NCBI GenBank assembly: GCA_958430865.1
Contig: CAUDNR010004189.1
Coordinates: 517-64,516 of the forward strand
Length of the DNA stretch: 64,000 bases
Direction of reading: 5' to 3'
DNA from: Entrophospora sp. SA101
Lineage: Eukaryota; Glomeromycota; Glomeromycetes; Entrophosporales; Entrophosporaceae
The translations under genes and the position numbers were made by a program. Below, piece by piece: positions 1-10,571 of the stretch. The notes beneath the pieces were generated by a model that saw only the letters and a list, made by a program, of their open reading frames with translations, was not told the DNA's origin and searched no databases. The first letter of the stretch is position 1, and every line of letters begins with the position of its first letter.

Positions 1-132
1 TTGATCTTTAAATACCCAAGTAGTGGATCATATCTACAAAATCAGACAAATCAATATTTATGGATGTTAATAGATATAGAAACAATACAACCAATGGGTT
101 ATTTAAAGGTCATTGGATCCAAAGATATCTAA
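1..132 (+). pseudogene. 3' end of an unrecognised reading frame cut by the window start
   Basis: Frame 1 is open from the first base to a TAA at 130-132, giving 43 residues of ordinary, non-repetitive composition, including YLWMLIDIE and LKVIGSKDI. The same words recur in diverged, frame-broken form on the minus strand near 13440-13580, on the far side of palindrome 1. I do not recognise the family. It may be the last exon of a gene to the left of the window or a decayed fragment. The diverged partner suggests a relic in the palindrome rim. Confidence 0.35.
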
Positions 133-239
133 TTAATGGTGAAAGTTAAAAATAATACAGGCTTGTCAAAAATAGTATGTGACATCTGATAAAGTTTTCA
201 AAGAAATAGACATGTAATGGACTTGTGATGAATGTATAT
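1..239 (+). repeat. Diverged rim of palindrome 1, left side
   Basis: This stretch pairs in inverted orientation with about 13311-13590. Shared blocks include AAAGGTCATTGGATCC and AAGATATCTAATTAATGG, interrupted by substitutions and indels of several bases. The match turns perfect at base 240. The rim therefore shows older inverted homology outside the near-identical core, and it probably continues to the left of the window. Confidence 0.75.
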
Positions 240-2545
240 ATGTATTGTTGCTTTTTACCAATGCGCTATTTATTTATTACATAAAAAAGATTATATTTTG
301 GTGTCTCAAAAAAATTTTTTTTGTTCACGATATTACGTTTTCTTTCTTCAATTTAAAACTTTACCTTTTTTATTATTAAATTACAGTTATCATTTAGAGT
401 TTTCACTGTTTTGACTTTCCTTCCCATATTGCGTTATTGCATCTGTTTTTTTGTCAAGAATTTTATTATCTTTTCAGTGTTCATTCTTTCGAACGTAATC
501 AAAAATTCGTAGGGAATGATGATCTCGAGGGTGTGGTTTTACGTCATGACCTTTCTTGGATTATTGTTATTTAATTTATCTTTTATTGCTGTTACTAGTT
601 ATACCAAGGATACAGTTTTACGTCATTTTCTTTTTATCACTGAAACTTGTGTCTAAGCTTCTTCAGCCGCGTGATTAATTATATAATCATTGATTTCCAC
701 ATGAATTTTTAAACATTTTTTATTTGGATATTATCTCTTAAAACTTTACATGCTGGTATTGATATTGCATGCACAGGCTATACAAATAACTTTAGTTTAT
801 CAAAAAGGGTGTTGAGTCTCATAAGGTTCAGATTTAATAAAAATTTTGCTCTCACAAACAAGCAAGCGTCTTGCAATTGCACGCCTCATATCTATAAATT
901 TTTTTTACAGACGATGCCAATTGAAACAAGTTGAAGGACTTTGAGTATTTTTGACAACAACGCAATTTCAATAAACTCTAGAGCCATGTGCCCCCTGAAA
1001 ATTTTAATTGATCACTGTATCATCAGGAGAACCTTGGTCTAATGTACGCAAGGAAGATGAGATGTTTTAAATATTCGAGCTTTGAAGATACATTTCAACA
1101 TCTATAAACAAATTTCCAACAATCAAATGGATAGTTTTTTGGTATTACCAGATTGTCTAAAACAGTTTTCCATGTATGTGTGTGTGAGAGATCTTCAATA
1201 ACCATGTTACTTTTTTTACCTTTGACGCTTCTTTATAATCGTTTAATATTAATAACGATCACATGAAAAGGAATCTTATAATCACCTATATATGATAGAT
1301 TTCATTCCACGTTTTGATTTATAAGGTATTTAGGCTATTTTATATAAATAAAAATAAGTTTATTAACATACAAAAAAAAAAAACACTGGCTATTAACAAC
1401 CGACAACAAGTAGCATATCTTCTTTAAATATGTTGTAATGAATGACCAATTCTCTTTATCTCGCGTTCCAAAAAAAAATGGAGTTTTCCTTGTACATATA
1501 TTAATCAACGCATGTAATATTACTCGTCTTCAAATATTAGTATTAGTAATATATTTTTTTCCATATTATTAAGCTTTTTCAAAAAAAAAGGGTCTTAAAA
1601 AGTTAAAAAGAAACAATGCACCGGGTAGAAAGGAAACAAAACATAAACAAATGTTACGCATGAAAATCTAGATATTAATATATTCCGATTTACCTATACT
1701 ATTACAGAGATTACATGGCGATTATAGAAATAACATTAGTATTAGTAATTAGTATTTATAATTTATGTACAGAGTTCCGTATACGAGAAAAATGGTTTCT
1801 GGGTGTTTTTTTGTTTTTTAATTAAATAAATCGACAAACTTAAATATCTTGGCCTTTATTTATTAATAAAAAATGATTCAAAATCAACTTATTTATTTAT
1901 TTATTGCCATCTTCTTTATTACCATCATTTTGTTTTAGAATACATGTAAAATAAACAATCTTCAGAATTAATTAATTTTATAATCCGGATATCAATTATT
2001 TTTCCTTTGCCTCTAAAACCTCTAAAGGATATGTAATGATAGATTTGAATCTGATAGGTGCGAATATTCATCACCTGTTCTACTATATTTTGCTTTTATA
2101 TATATTATAAATCCATTGATGAAGGAATTCAAATGTTTACAAAGTAGTAGAAAAGTATTTACTCTTTATAAATTTTTTTGTAATTATTGTAAACGACTTT
2201 GTCACCTCAGCATTGCTATTTACCAAAAGTATTTTTGTCACTCAAGGAGTATCGTGTTGGTCTCGATCAGCTTAATGTTAACACTATTTGACGCATGACA
2301 CTTATTTCTCCAAAAATGAAAGAAAAACACTACTATCTTCGTTTATTAATTTCGAAACAACAGCGACAATAACAGCAAGGAATCGGGGGAAGAAGAAGGA
2401 AAAAATTTCCATTCTTGTATTTTTTATTATATAAATTAAATATCTTATTATTATATTATGAGATAAATATAAAATCCCAAAATTTATCCTAACGAAAAGT
2501 AAATTAACTCCTCCCATAATTAAAAATCAATCGTGTCTGTATCTC

Positions 2546-2582
2546 TTGCGAGTAAGGTAATAATACTAGAGCTTACTCGCAA
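2546..2582. repeat. Small perfect hairpin
   Basis: TTGCGAGTAAG at 2546-2556 pairs with CTTACTCGCAA at 2572-2582 across a 15-base loop. It lies just beyond the 3' end of the decayed frame at 2613-3371 on that gene's strand, so it could be a terminator-like or transposon-end hairpin. The mirror copy is at 10968-11004. Confidence 0.5.
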
Positions 2583-2612
2583 AAAAGTTTTCGATAATAA
2601 TTTGACATCTAT

Positions 2613-2978
2613 TTATTTTAACGATCCATTGCCGTCAATTAAAATATCATTACCTACTCTATTAATTACTATATCGTTCGATAATAATTCACCTTTGATA
2701 TCAAGAAATTGGCCAATAACATGCTTTCCAAATCCTTTGAAATGTTTTTATTTACTTCGTTAATCAAACCTTCCTTGTTCTCTTTAATATTTTTTATAAA
2801 TTGCACTGCAAAAAATCCGCATATATGAAAATTTTTTGATAATCAACTGCCGTGAGTTATTTAAAATCTACAGTTGGTGCAATACGCGTGTACTAAGTAA
2901 AATCTTTGAATCGGGTTACTATCTCTAAAATCCAAACCTTGTATTTTTATATATTTTTATATAGGTTTCATACTACAA

Positions 2979-3010
<32 letters not shown>

Positions 3011-3371
3011 TGAACAATTGTTATGAACTATATTATAAGATACATTTATTATACTAACCATACAGCCTATTTTTTTCCTTCGATGTAAAGATCTACAAAC
3101 CTTTGGATGAAAATACTCTACAAACATCCGGCGATAAATGCATTTCGGATGGTAAGTAACCCATACATAGTTATATAGATTTCCAACTTCCAACTCTTCT
3201 CTAACAATCTTTTACTGCTTTTACAACTTCCGAGATTGTTAATTAATTTTCGGGGCTGATTCTTATCAATGACTCTTTAAATAAATTTTCTAGTGTAAAA
3301 TCTCCTGTAAGAGGCTTTACATTTGATATTTCTTTTACTTTTAACTTATATTCATCAATAAACTCATTAAT
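2613..3371 (-). pseudogene. Decayed protein-coding gene, left-arm copy
   Basis: This is the reverse complement of 10179-10937, where the reading is easier on the plus strand. Three coding-looking pieces follow one another in different frames: about 42 residues with EFIDEYKLKVKEIS and LENLFKESLIRISPEN, then a piece with MYGLLTIRNAFIAG and FVDLYIEG, then a piece with GKHVIGQFLDIKGELLS and NRVGNDILIDGNG. Stops and frame changes separate them. I do not recognise the family. Being frame-broken identically in both arms, it was dead before the arms were last made identical. Confidence 0.45.
2982..3010. repeat. (AT)n microsatellite
   Basis: About 14 AT units run uninterrupted. The mirror copy is at 10540-10568 and has the same length. 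For a tract type that changes length fast, that supports very recent identity of the arms or a shared assembly origin. Confidence 0.85.
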
Positions 3372-5554
3372 CTTTAATATTTATTTGTCTAAAATAAGTT
3401 AATTGCTATGATTTCATTTTCATGTACATGTAATAATATTTTATAAGTTCTTAAAAACATATCAATAGTTATAAAGTTTTATGTAAATTATGGACATTCA
3501 TAGCATAGTTATTCCTTTTAAATTTATTATGGGAGTTTCGGTGCTTAGAATGCAAGCATAGAGTGAATTTGAAATCACATGCGTGAAATTCCAATCAGCT
3601 AATCAGAATTCTCTGAATTATCTACTGCTGCGAAGATTACCTCGGAGTTTATATACGGAGTAACGGTATTATTGACGAATTAATTTAGTTAATTTAGACG
3701 TTAATGACGTTAATATCCCATTGATTAAAAAAAAAACTTTTTTGATTCTTTTTAAATTAAATCTTCCGTCTATGAATTCAACTATTGACAAAATCAAAAT
3801 CCTTCATATCAATAAATTATTTAAAGCATACCAATCGAATTGAAGGTGAACATGGTGGCAATATTATCTCGAGGTCACGAACAGTGACAAATAACTGGAA
3901 TATGTAACATTGGGAACACCAATAGAACAAGGGTATTATGAAACACTGACTGGAATGTGAAAATTCCAGTAATTTCAACGATTATTCCAGCGTTACTAAC
4001 TTTTTATTTGGCCCACCAATTTAAATATAATACTACTATTTGCATTTAAAATTTATATTTTGATCAATGTGATACTGATAATTAATATTGAACTACTTTT
4101 GCTAGACCAATCAAACGTGTAAGAATGAATAAATTTCATTGGCTGAATTCTTTGAGTTCCCGTGCAACATTGTATGAAAAAACTGGAGCAATAGAATACA
4201 CGAATATATCAAAATTCTTCGTATCAATAACTTATTATTTAAAGAATAACAATAGTAGTAGCAGAAAATTTTAATTTGTACTCAAAACTGCTTTTTTCAC
4301 GTTATGGTTCTTTTCTATTTTCCAGGTCACTTCGCGAAAAACGCATTTTAATACGTAAAACACAGAAACATCTACTCAGTACGGGGAAAGTTCATTTTTT
4401 ATATTAGTATGTGTTGATCTATTCCGTGGATATTTTTTAAAGGATGCGTTTCAACGAATTTTCATTGGATATCGATCTAGAGTTGTTAATCAAAATGTTT
4501 TGAGCTTCTGTCGAAATATTACATCATTCGACATTCGGGTTGTCGAAAGTCTAAGTTGATGTCGAAGGTTAATATTAATAAAAAGCGATATTCATTATTA
4601 ACACATAGGTTTTGAGGTAAATAATTGGTCGAGAAGAACTTGTATTTATCGATCAACTTCCAATCATTAATATTATATGGCGACAACCTAGAATATCATA
4701 AATACTGAAGAGTTTTTCGACATGTTTCAGCATTACGGTAAATCAAGTCACTACGATATAAATCTATTCTAATAATAATAATATCATTATTATTATTGTG
4801 TATCTTCTCCATCCTCTATATCATCCTCCTTCTCCAGTTTTTACCCTTTTCTTTATCCTGGATTACTTTTATTGTTTTCCTTCCAAGATTTGTTTTTCGT
4901 TGATAAAAGTTTTTTGCACCACATAATTCATGGATTTCAATTGCCACTCACCAAATGAAATCAATCCTCTTCATTAGTTGGTTCATGTTTTTCTAAGTTT
5001 TATCAAATTAATTATTTTATCAATCTTTGTTTAATGTATATCTGGTTTTTACAAGTTTGATGATGTAGTAAAAAGCCAAGGATAGTCCAATCAACAAAAA
5101 AATTCGCTTGTAAGGTAGGCATTTTTATTTTTAGGGAAAGGCCGGAAAATACGTGTTTAGGAATGGAGGAGGAAAGGATGGTTCTCAACATTCCTACTAT
5201 TTAAAGAGTTTAAGGGTAATAAATATCATTTAAATTACCGGGTGTTGGTTTAAGCGTGAACGTGACTTGTGAGCCATTCATTTGAGCACAATAATCTATA
5301 AGAGTCTACCATAGGCAGACAACAACAATCTTTGGTTGGATTTACCACAACCAACTAAGGAAGATTACGCACAACCTTTAAAAAAATGAGATTACTTTGT
5401 AATAATTAAAACTATTTCAGTTAAGTAAATGAATATTTAAAAAGAAAATTTTCATTGATGATAATGTTTTTTTTTTTAAAAAAAAAAAGAATAAATAAAT
5501 AAATATAAAAAATAAAAATAAATATAAATATAAATATCAAAAATCAATGAATCA

Positions 5555-5893
5555 ATGAATTGTCATTTACCTCTCCATCAAAAGCAGAATAATAAATATA
5601 TTACAATTGAGAATGAAGAAACAAATAATGAAATGATAACTGACAAAGAAATTATTGCTTCTTTCAAGCAAATTGAAGAAAAAGTTGTCATTGGGGGTAA
5701 TGAGATTGCACCAAAGGTTTCAATAAAAGATGCTGTAAATGCCTTTGAGATTGTTTACAATCTTATTCAACAAGATGATATAGAAATAGACTATATTATA
5801 TTGAATTTGAATCTTTTTAAATCATTAAAAAAAAAAAAAATTTTCAAAAAAAAAAAAAAAATAGTATTACAACGTATTTCAACAAATCATTAG
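5555..5893 (+). pseudogene. Probable Tigger/pogo-type DDE transposase C-terminal remnant
   Basis: This is an open frame of 112 codons just inside the loop of palindrome 1. Its first two thirds are acidic and contain MITDKEIIASF, followed by VSIKDAVNAFEIVYNLIQQDD. That resembles the acidic tail (a 'TDEEII' motif, then a short helical segment) seen after the DDE catalytic domain in many Tigger-like transposases of AM fungi, as I remember them. No catalytic domain is present. The end is degraded into poly-Lys from two A runs (about 5826-5860). It is most likely a transposon relic. It could also be a small unrelated gene. Confidence 0.4.
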
Positions 5894-6162
5894 CGTATAC
5901 TAATACTATTAATATTAGAGAAAACTCTATGATTCGAAAATATTTGTAAAAACGAGTGAGGGTAACCGCAGCACTATAATTCGGGTTAATGGTGAATTTA
6001 AATCCAACAAAGGGAAAAGAATGAGACACTCTTTGTGAATCATTAACTAAACAGAAAAAAAATCACATTAAAAGTCAGTAGTAGTACAATTGTTTTGTGT
6101 TTAAATGAGGAAAGATGTACTACCTAATATAATTAAAGAAAATTCTTTTTACCAAAAAAAAA

Positions 6163-7977
6163 ATGTCGACAAAAAAATCCAAGTTTAATAAAGATGATAG
6201 TTTACCAAATTTACCCTCAGAGATAATTGATTGCATACTCAAACATATTAAAGACCAGAATACATTATTTTCATGTTTGTTGGTCAATAGGTTATGGTGT
6301 AGAAAAGTTGTTCCAGTTTTGTGGGCGAGTCCTAAACCATTATTGTATAAAGAGAATGCATCAAAGAGTTTAATCGAGACATATATTTCATGTTTTAATG
6401 AAGATGAGAAAGCTGTCCTATTTTCTCTCGGACATAACAAAGTAAAAAAAAACAAGAAAAAAGGTGAAGAAGGTGAAGGTGAAGAAGAAGAAAAAGAAGA
6501 AGAAGAAGAGAGCAGGGGTGAAGAGAACGAAGAAGAAGGTGATAATAATAGCAATAGTAGTTATGTCAATAATGGTAGTAATAGAAATGATGGTGTTGAT
6601 AAGGTTGAAGGTGATATTAGTGGCATTGGCGAAGATAGTGTTCACAATAATAATAATTTTAATTTATTAAATTTATCAAATCCTTTATTTGAATATGCGG
6701 CATTTTTAAAAGAGTTGGATTATAATGTTTTACGTACAGCTGTTAGGAAAAGCTATAAAAATATTGGAGGCAAAGAATTCAGCAGAAAAATCAAACCTTT
6801 GAAGCCAGATTTAAACCCAACACGTCAAATGACGGTTATGAAAGCATTGATTAAGTTATTTACGAGATGTTCGGTTTTAGATTCGGTTAAATTCAATTCT
6901 TTGCACGATGATATACCAAATTTTTTTTTATTTGTTGAAGGTCAGCATAGCTTGTCAAATGTTAGTAAATTACATGTCAGCTCATCAAGTGATCTACCAA
7001 ACACCTTAGCATTACTTAATAGGCTATCTCTATTGTGCAGCAATATACGTCATTTAATTATCGATTCCACAGATTTAACTACCTCTGAAAATTTAGCAGA
7101 CATTATAAGGGCACAACAAAATCTGATCAGTCTAGAATTACATGGTAATTTCATCAATGTGTCGCCGGTATTCTTATCGTTGGAAACGCATATATCGACC
7201 TTAACCTCGATCAAATTTGTTGACATTGATTATCAATGGAAATTGCTTGAAATTTTATCAAAATGCATAAACTTAAAATCGTTAGAAGTTATTTCAAATA
7301 TCAATAATTTAAATGATGAAGATCAAGACTCGGAAAAAGAGCTTAATTTTGTTTTACCTCCAACAATCTGCAATCTTAAATCGCTCAAATTAATCAATCA
7401 AAAGTCGATTTATTCATCTTTGATCTTTCAAACTTCTGGTGGCTCTGTCAAAAAATTATCATTAAACACCATAAATAAACGTGTGGTTGATTCAATTTTA
7501 AAGTTTTGTAGTGGTGTTAATGATCTATCGCTTGACATTTCAAATACTCCTCACCATGATTTCTCTCAACATTTGCGATTGTTGAAAGGATTAAGATTGA
7601 TCAATCTAAAATTCACATCTGACACAGCCAACGATATGGATTTATTATTGCCTGAAATAACACACATTTTGCCAAAGTCTTTATTAAACTTGGATTTAGA
7701 AAAAGAATTCACACTTGAACCTTTAGGAAATTTTATTAACTTGTGCAAAACTCCCATAAAAGAATTAACTGTGTTTCCTAATGCTCCAATTGATAGTGAT
7801 TATATTAGTACAATAATCAATTATTCGAAAAAAAATTCTTCGTTTAAGAAATTGCATCTAAACTTATCTTGGGAATCAAGTTTGATTAATGATAGATACA
7901 CAAAAGGAATAATCAAAGATCCAATTGATGAATTATTTACAATTGATCTTGAAAAACTCAGAGATCATGTTGTTTAG
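6163..7977 (+). CDS. F-box protein with leucine-rich C-terminal region
   Basis: This single-exon gene of 604 residues lies alone in the loop of palindrome 1. Residues about 12-53 form an F-box (LPNLPSEIIDCILKHI, then SCLLVNRLWCRKVVPVLW). F-boxes normally bind Skp1, so this is probably a substrate receptor of an SCF ubiquitin ligase. Residues about 90-120 are a Lys/Glu tract and about 125-160 are Asn/Ser-rich. From about 230 onward, irregular leucine-rich repeats appear (for example NLISLELHGN and NLKSLEVIS), the expected target-binding part. The style, including LIETYISCFNEDE after the F-box, matches the expanded F-box family of Rhizophagus. The start follows a short A run and is the first ATG of the frame. 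The stop is TAG at 7975-7977. The frame is intact and no paralogue is visible in the window. Confidence 0.88.
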   Translation: MSTKKSKFNKDDSLPNLPSEIIDCILKHIKDQNTLFSCLLVNRLWCRKVVPVLWASPKPLLYKENASKSLIETYISCFNEDEKAVLFSLGHNKVKKNKKKGEEGEGEEEEKEEEEESRGEENEEEGDNNSNSSYVNNGSNRNDGVDKVEGDISGIGEDSVHNNNNFNLLNLSNPLFEYAAFLKELDYNVLRTAVRKSYKNIGGKEFSRKIKPLKPDLNPTRQMTVMKALIKLFTRCSVLDSVKFNSLHDDIPNFFLFVEGQHSLSNVSKLHVSSSSDLPNTLALLNRLSLLCSNIRHLIIDSTDLTTSENLADIIRAQQNLISLELHGNFINVSPVFLSLETHISTLTSIKFVDIDYQWKLLEILSKCINLKSLEVISNINNLNDEDQDSEKELNFVLPPTICNLKSLKLINQKSIYSSLIFQTSGGSVKKLSLNTINKRVVDSILKFCSGVNDLSLDISNTPHHDFSQHLRLLKGLRLINLKFTSDTANDMDLLLPEITHILPKSLLNLDLEKEFTLEPLGNFINLCKTPIKELTVFPNAPIDSDYISTIINYSKKNSSFKKLHLNLSWESSLINDRYTKGIIKDPIDELFTIDLEKLRDHVV

Positions 7978-8011
7978 AATATTTTTTATATTTATATTTA
8001 TATTTATTTTT

Positions 8012-10539
8012 ATATTTATATTTATATTTATTTTTATTTTTTATATTTATTTATTTATTCTTTTTTTTTTTAAAAAAAAAAAACATTATCATCAATGAAA
8101 ATTTTCTTTTTAAATATTCATTTACTTAACTGAAATAGTTTTAATTATTACAAAGTAATCTCATTTTTTTAAAGGTTGTGCGTAATCTTCCTTAGTTGGT
8201 TGTGGTAAATCCAACCAAAGATTGTTGTTGTCTGCCTATGGTAGACTCTTATAGATTATTGTGCTCAAATGAATGGCTCACAAGTCACGTTCACGCTTAA
8301 ACCAACACCCGGTAATTTAAATGATATTTATTACCCTTAAACTCTTTAAATAGTAGGAATGTTGAGAACCATCCTTTCCTCCTCCATTCCTAAACACGTA
8401 TTTTCCGGCCTTTCCCTAAAAATAAAAATGCCTACCTTACAAGCGAATTTTTTTGTTGATTGGACTATCCTTGGCTTTTTACTACATCATCAAACTTGTA
8501 AAAACCAGATATACATTAAACAAAGATTGATAAAATAATTAATTTGATAAAACTTAGAAAAACATGAACCAACTAATGAAGAGGATTGATTTCATTTGGT
8601 GAGTGGCAATTGAAATCCATGAATTATGTGGTGCAAAAAACTTTTATCAACGAAAAACAAATCTTGGAAGGAAAACAATAAAAGTAATCCAGGATAAAGA
8701 AAAGGGTAAAAACTGGAGAAGGAGGATGATATAGAGGATGGAGAAGATACACAATAATAATAATGATATTATTATTATTAGAATAGATTTATATCGTAGT
8801 GACTTGATTTACCGTAATGCTGAAACATGTCGAAAAACTCTTCAGTATTTATGATATTCTAGGTTGTCGCCATATAATATTAATGATTGGAAGTTGATCG
8901 ATAAATACAAGTTCTTCTCGACCAATTATTTACCTCAAAACCTATGTGTTAATAATGAATATCGCTTTTTATTAATATTAACCTTCGACATCAACTTAGA
9001 CTTTCGACAACCCGAATGTCGAATGATGTAATATTTCGACAGAAGCTCAAAACATTTTGATTAACAACTCTAGATCGATATCCAATGAAAATTCGTTGAA
9101 ACGCATCCTTTAAAAAATATCCACGGAATAGATCAACACATACTAATATAAAAAATGAACTTTCCCCGTACTGAGTAGATGTTTCTGTGTTTTACGTATT
9201 AAAATGCGTTTTTCGCGAAGTGACCTGGAAAATAGAAAAGAACCATAACGTGAAAAAAGCAGTTTTGAGTACAAATTAAAATTTTCTGCTACTACTATTG
9301 TTATTCTTTAAATAATAAGTTATTGATACGAAGAATTTTGATATATTCGTGTATTCTATTGCTCCAGTTTTTTCATACAATGTTGCACGGGAACTCAAAG
9401 AATTCAGCCAATGAAATTTATTCATTCTTACACGTTTGATTGGTCTAGCAAAAGTAGTTCAATATTAATTATCAGTATCACATTGATCAAAATATAAATT
9501 TTAAATGCAAATAGTAGTATTATATTTAAATTGGTGGGCCAAATAAAAAGTTAGTAACGCTGGAATAATCGTTGAAATTACTGGAATTTTCACATTCCAG
9601 TCAGTGTTTCATAATACCCTTGTTCTATTGGTGTTCCCAATGTTACATATTCCAGTTATTTGTCACTGTTCGTGACCTCGAGATAATATTGCCACCATGT
9701 TCACCTTCAATTCGATTGGTATGCTTTAAATAATTTATTGATATGAAGGATTTTGATTTTGTCAATAGTTGAATTCATAGACGGAAGATTTAATTTAAAA
9801 AGAATCAAAAAAGTTTTTTTTTTAATCAATGGGATATTAACGTCATTAACGTCTAAATTAACTAAATTAATTCGTCAATAATACCGTTACTCCGTATATA
9901 AACTCCGAGGTAATCTTCGCAGCAGTAGATAATTCAGAGAATTCTGATTAGCTGATTGGAATTTCACGCATGTGATTTCAAATTCACTCTATGCTTGCAT
10001 TCTAAGCACCGAAACTCCCATAATAAATTTAAAAGGAATAACTATGCTATGAATGTCCATAATTTACATAAAACTTTATAACTATTGATATGTTTTTAAG
10101 AACTTATAAAATATTATTACATGTACATGAAAATGAAATCATAGCAATTAACTTATTTTAGACAAATAAATATTAAAGATTAATGAGTTTATTGATGAAT
10201 ATAAGTTAAAAGTAAAAGAAATATCAAATGTAAAGCCTCTTACAGGAGATTTTACACTAGAAAATTTATTTAAAGAGTCATTGATAAGAATCAGCCCCGA
10301 AAATTAATTAACAATCTCGGAAGTTGTAAAAGCAGTAAAAGATTGTTAGAGAAGAGTTGGAAGTTGGAAATCTATATAACTATGTATGGGTTACTTACCA
10401 TCCGAAATGCATTTATCGCCGGATGTTTGTAGAGTATTTTCATCCAAAGGTTTGTAGATCTTTACATCGAAGGAAAAAAATAGGCTGTATGGTTAGTATA
10501 ATAAATGTATCTTATAATATAGTTCATAACAATTGTTCA

Positions 10540-10571
<32 letters not shown>

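Larger units (their letters stand above)
240..5537 (+). repeat. Palindrome 1, left arm (5.3 kb inverted repeat)
   Basis: This arm is the reverse complement of 8012-13310, with paired positions summing to 13550. All ORFs in it recur on the opposite strand with identical translations. The only mismatch I found is one extra base in the T run beside 5466/8084, after which the sum becomes 13549. The inner edge lies in an (AAATAT)n-like tract at 5520-5537 and the outer edge at base 240. Apart from the decayed frame at 2613-3371, a short (AT)n tract and small hairpins, I see no intact gene in the arm. It is AT-rich spacer. Confidence 0.95.

Noticed and set aside
6120..6670. Ser/Pro/Phe-rich and Ile-rich ORFs around 6.1-6.7 kb
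   Set aside because: They are out-of-frame readings of the F-box gene's GAA and AAT tracts.
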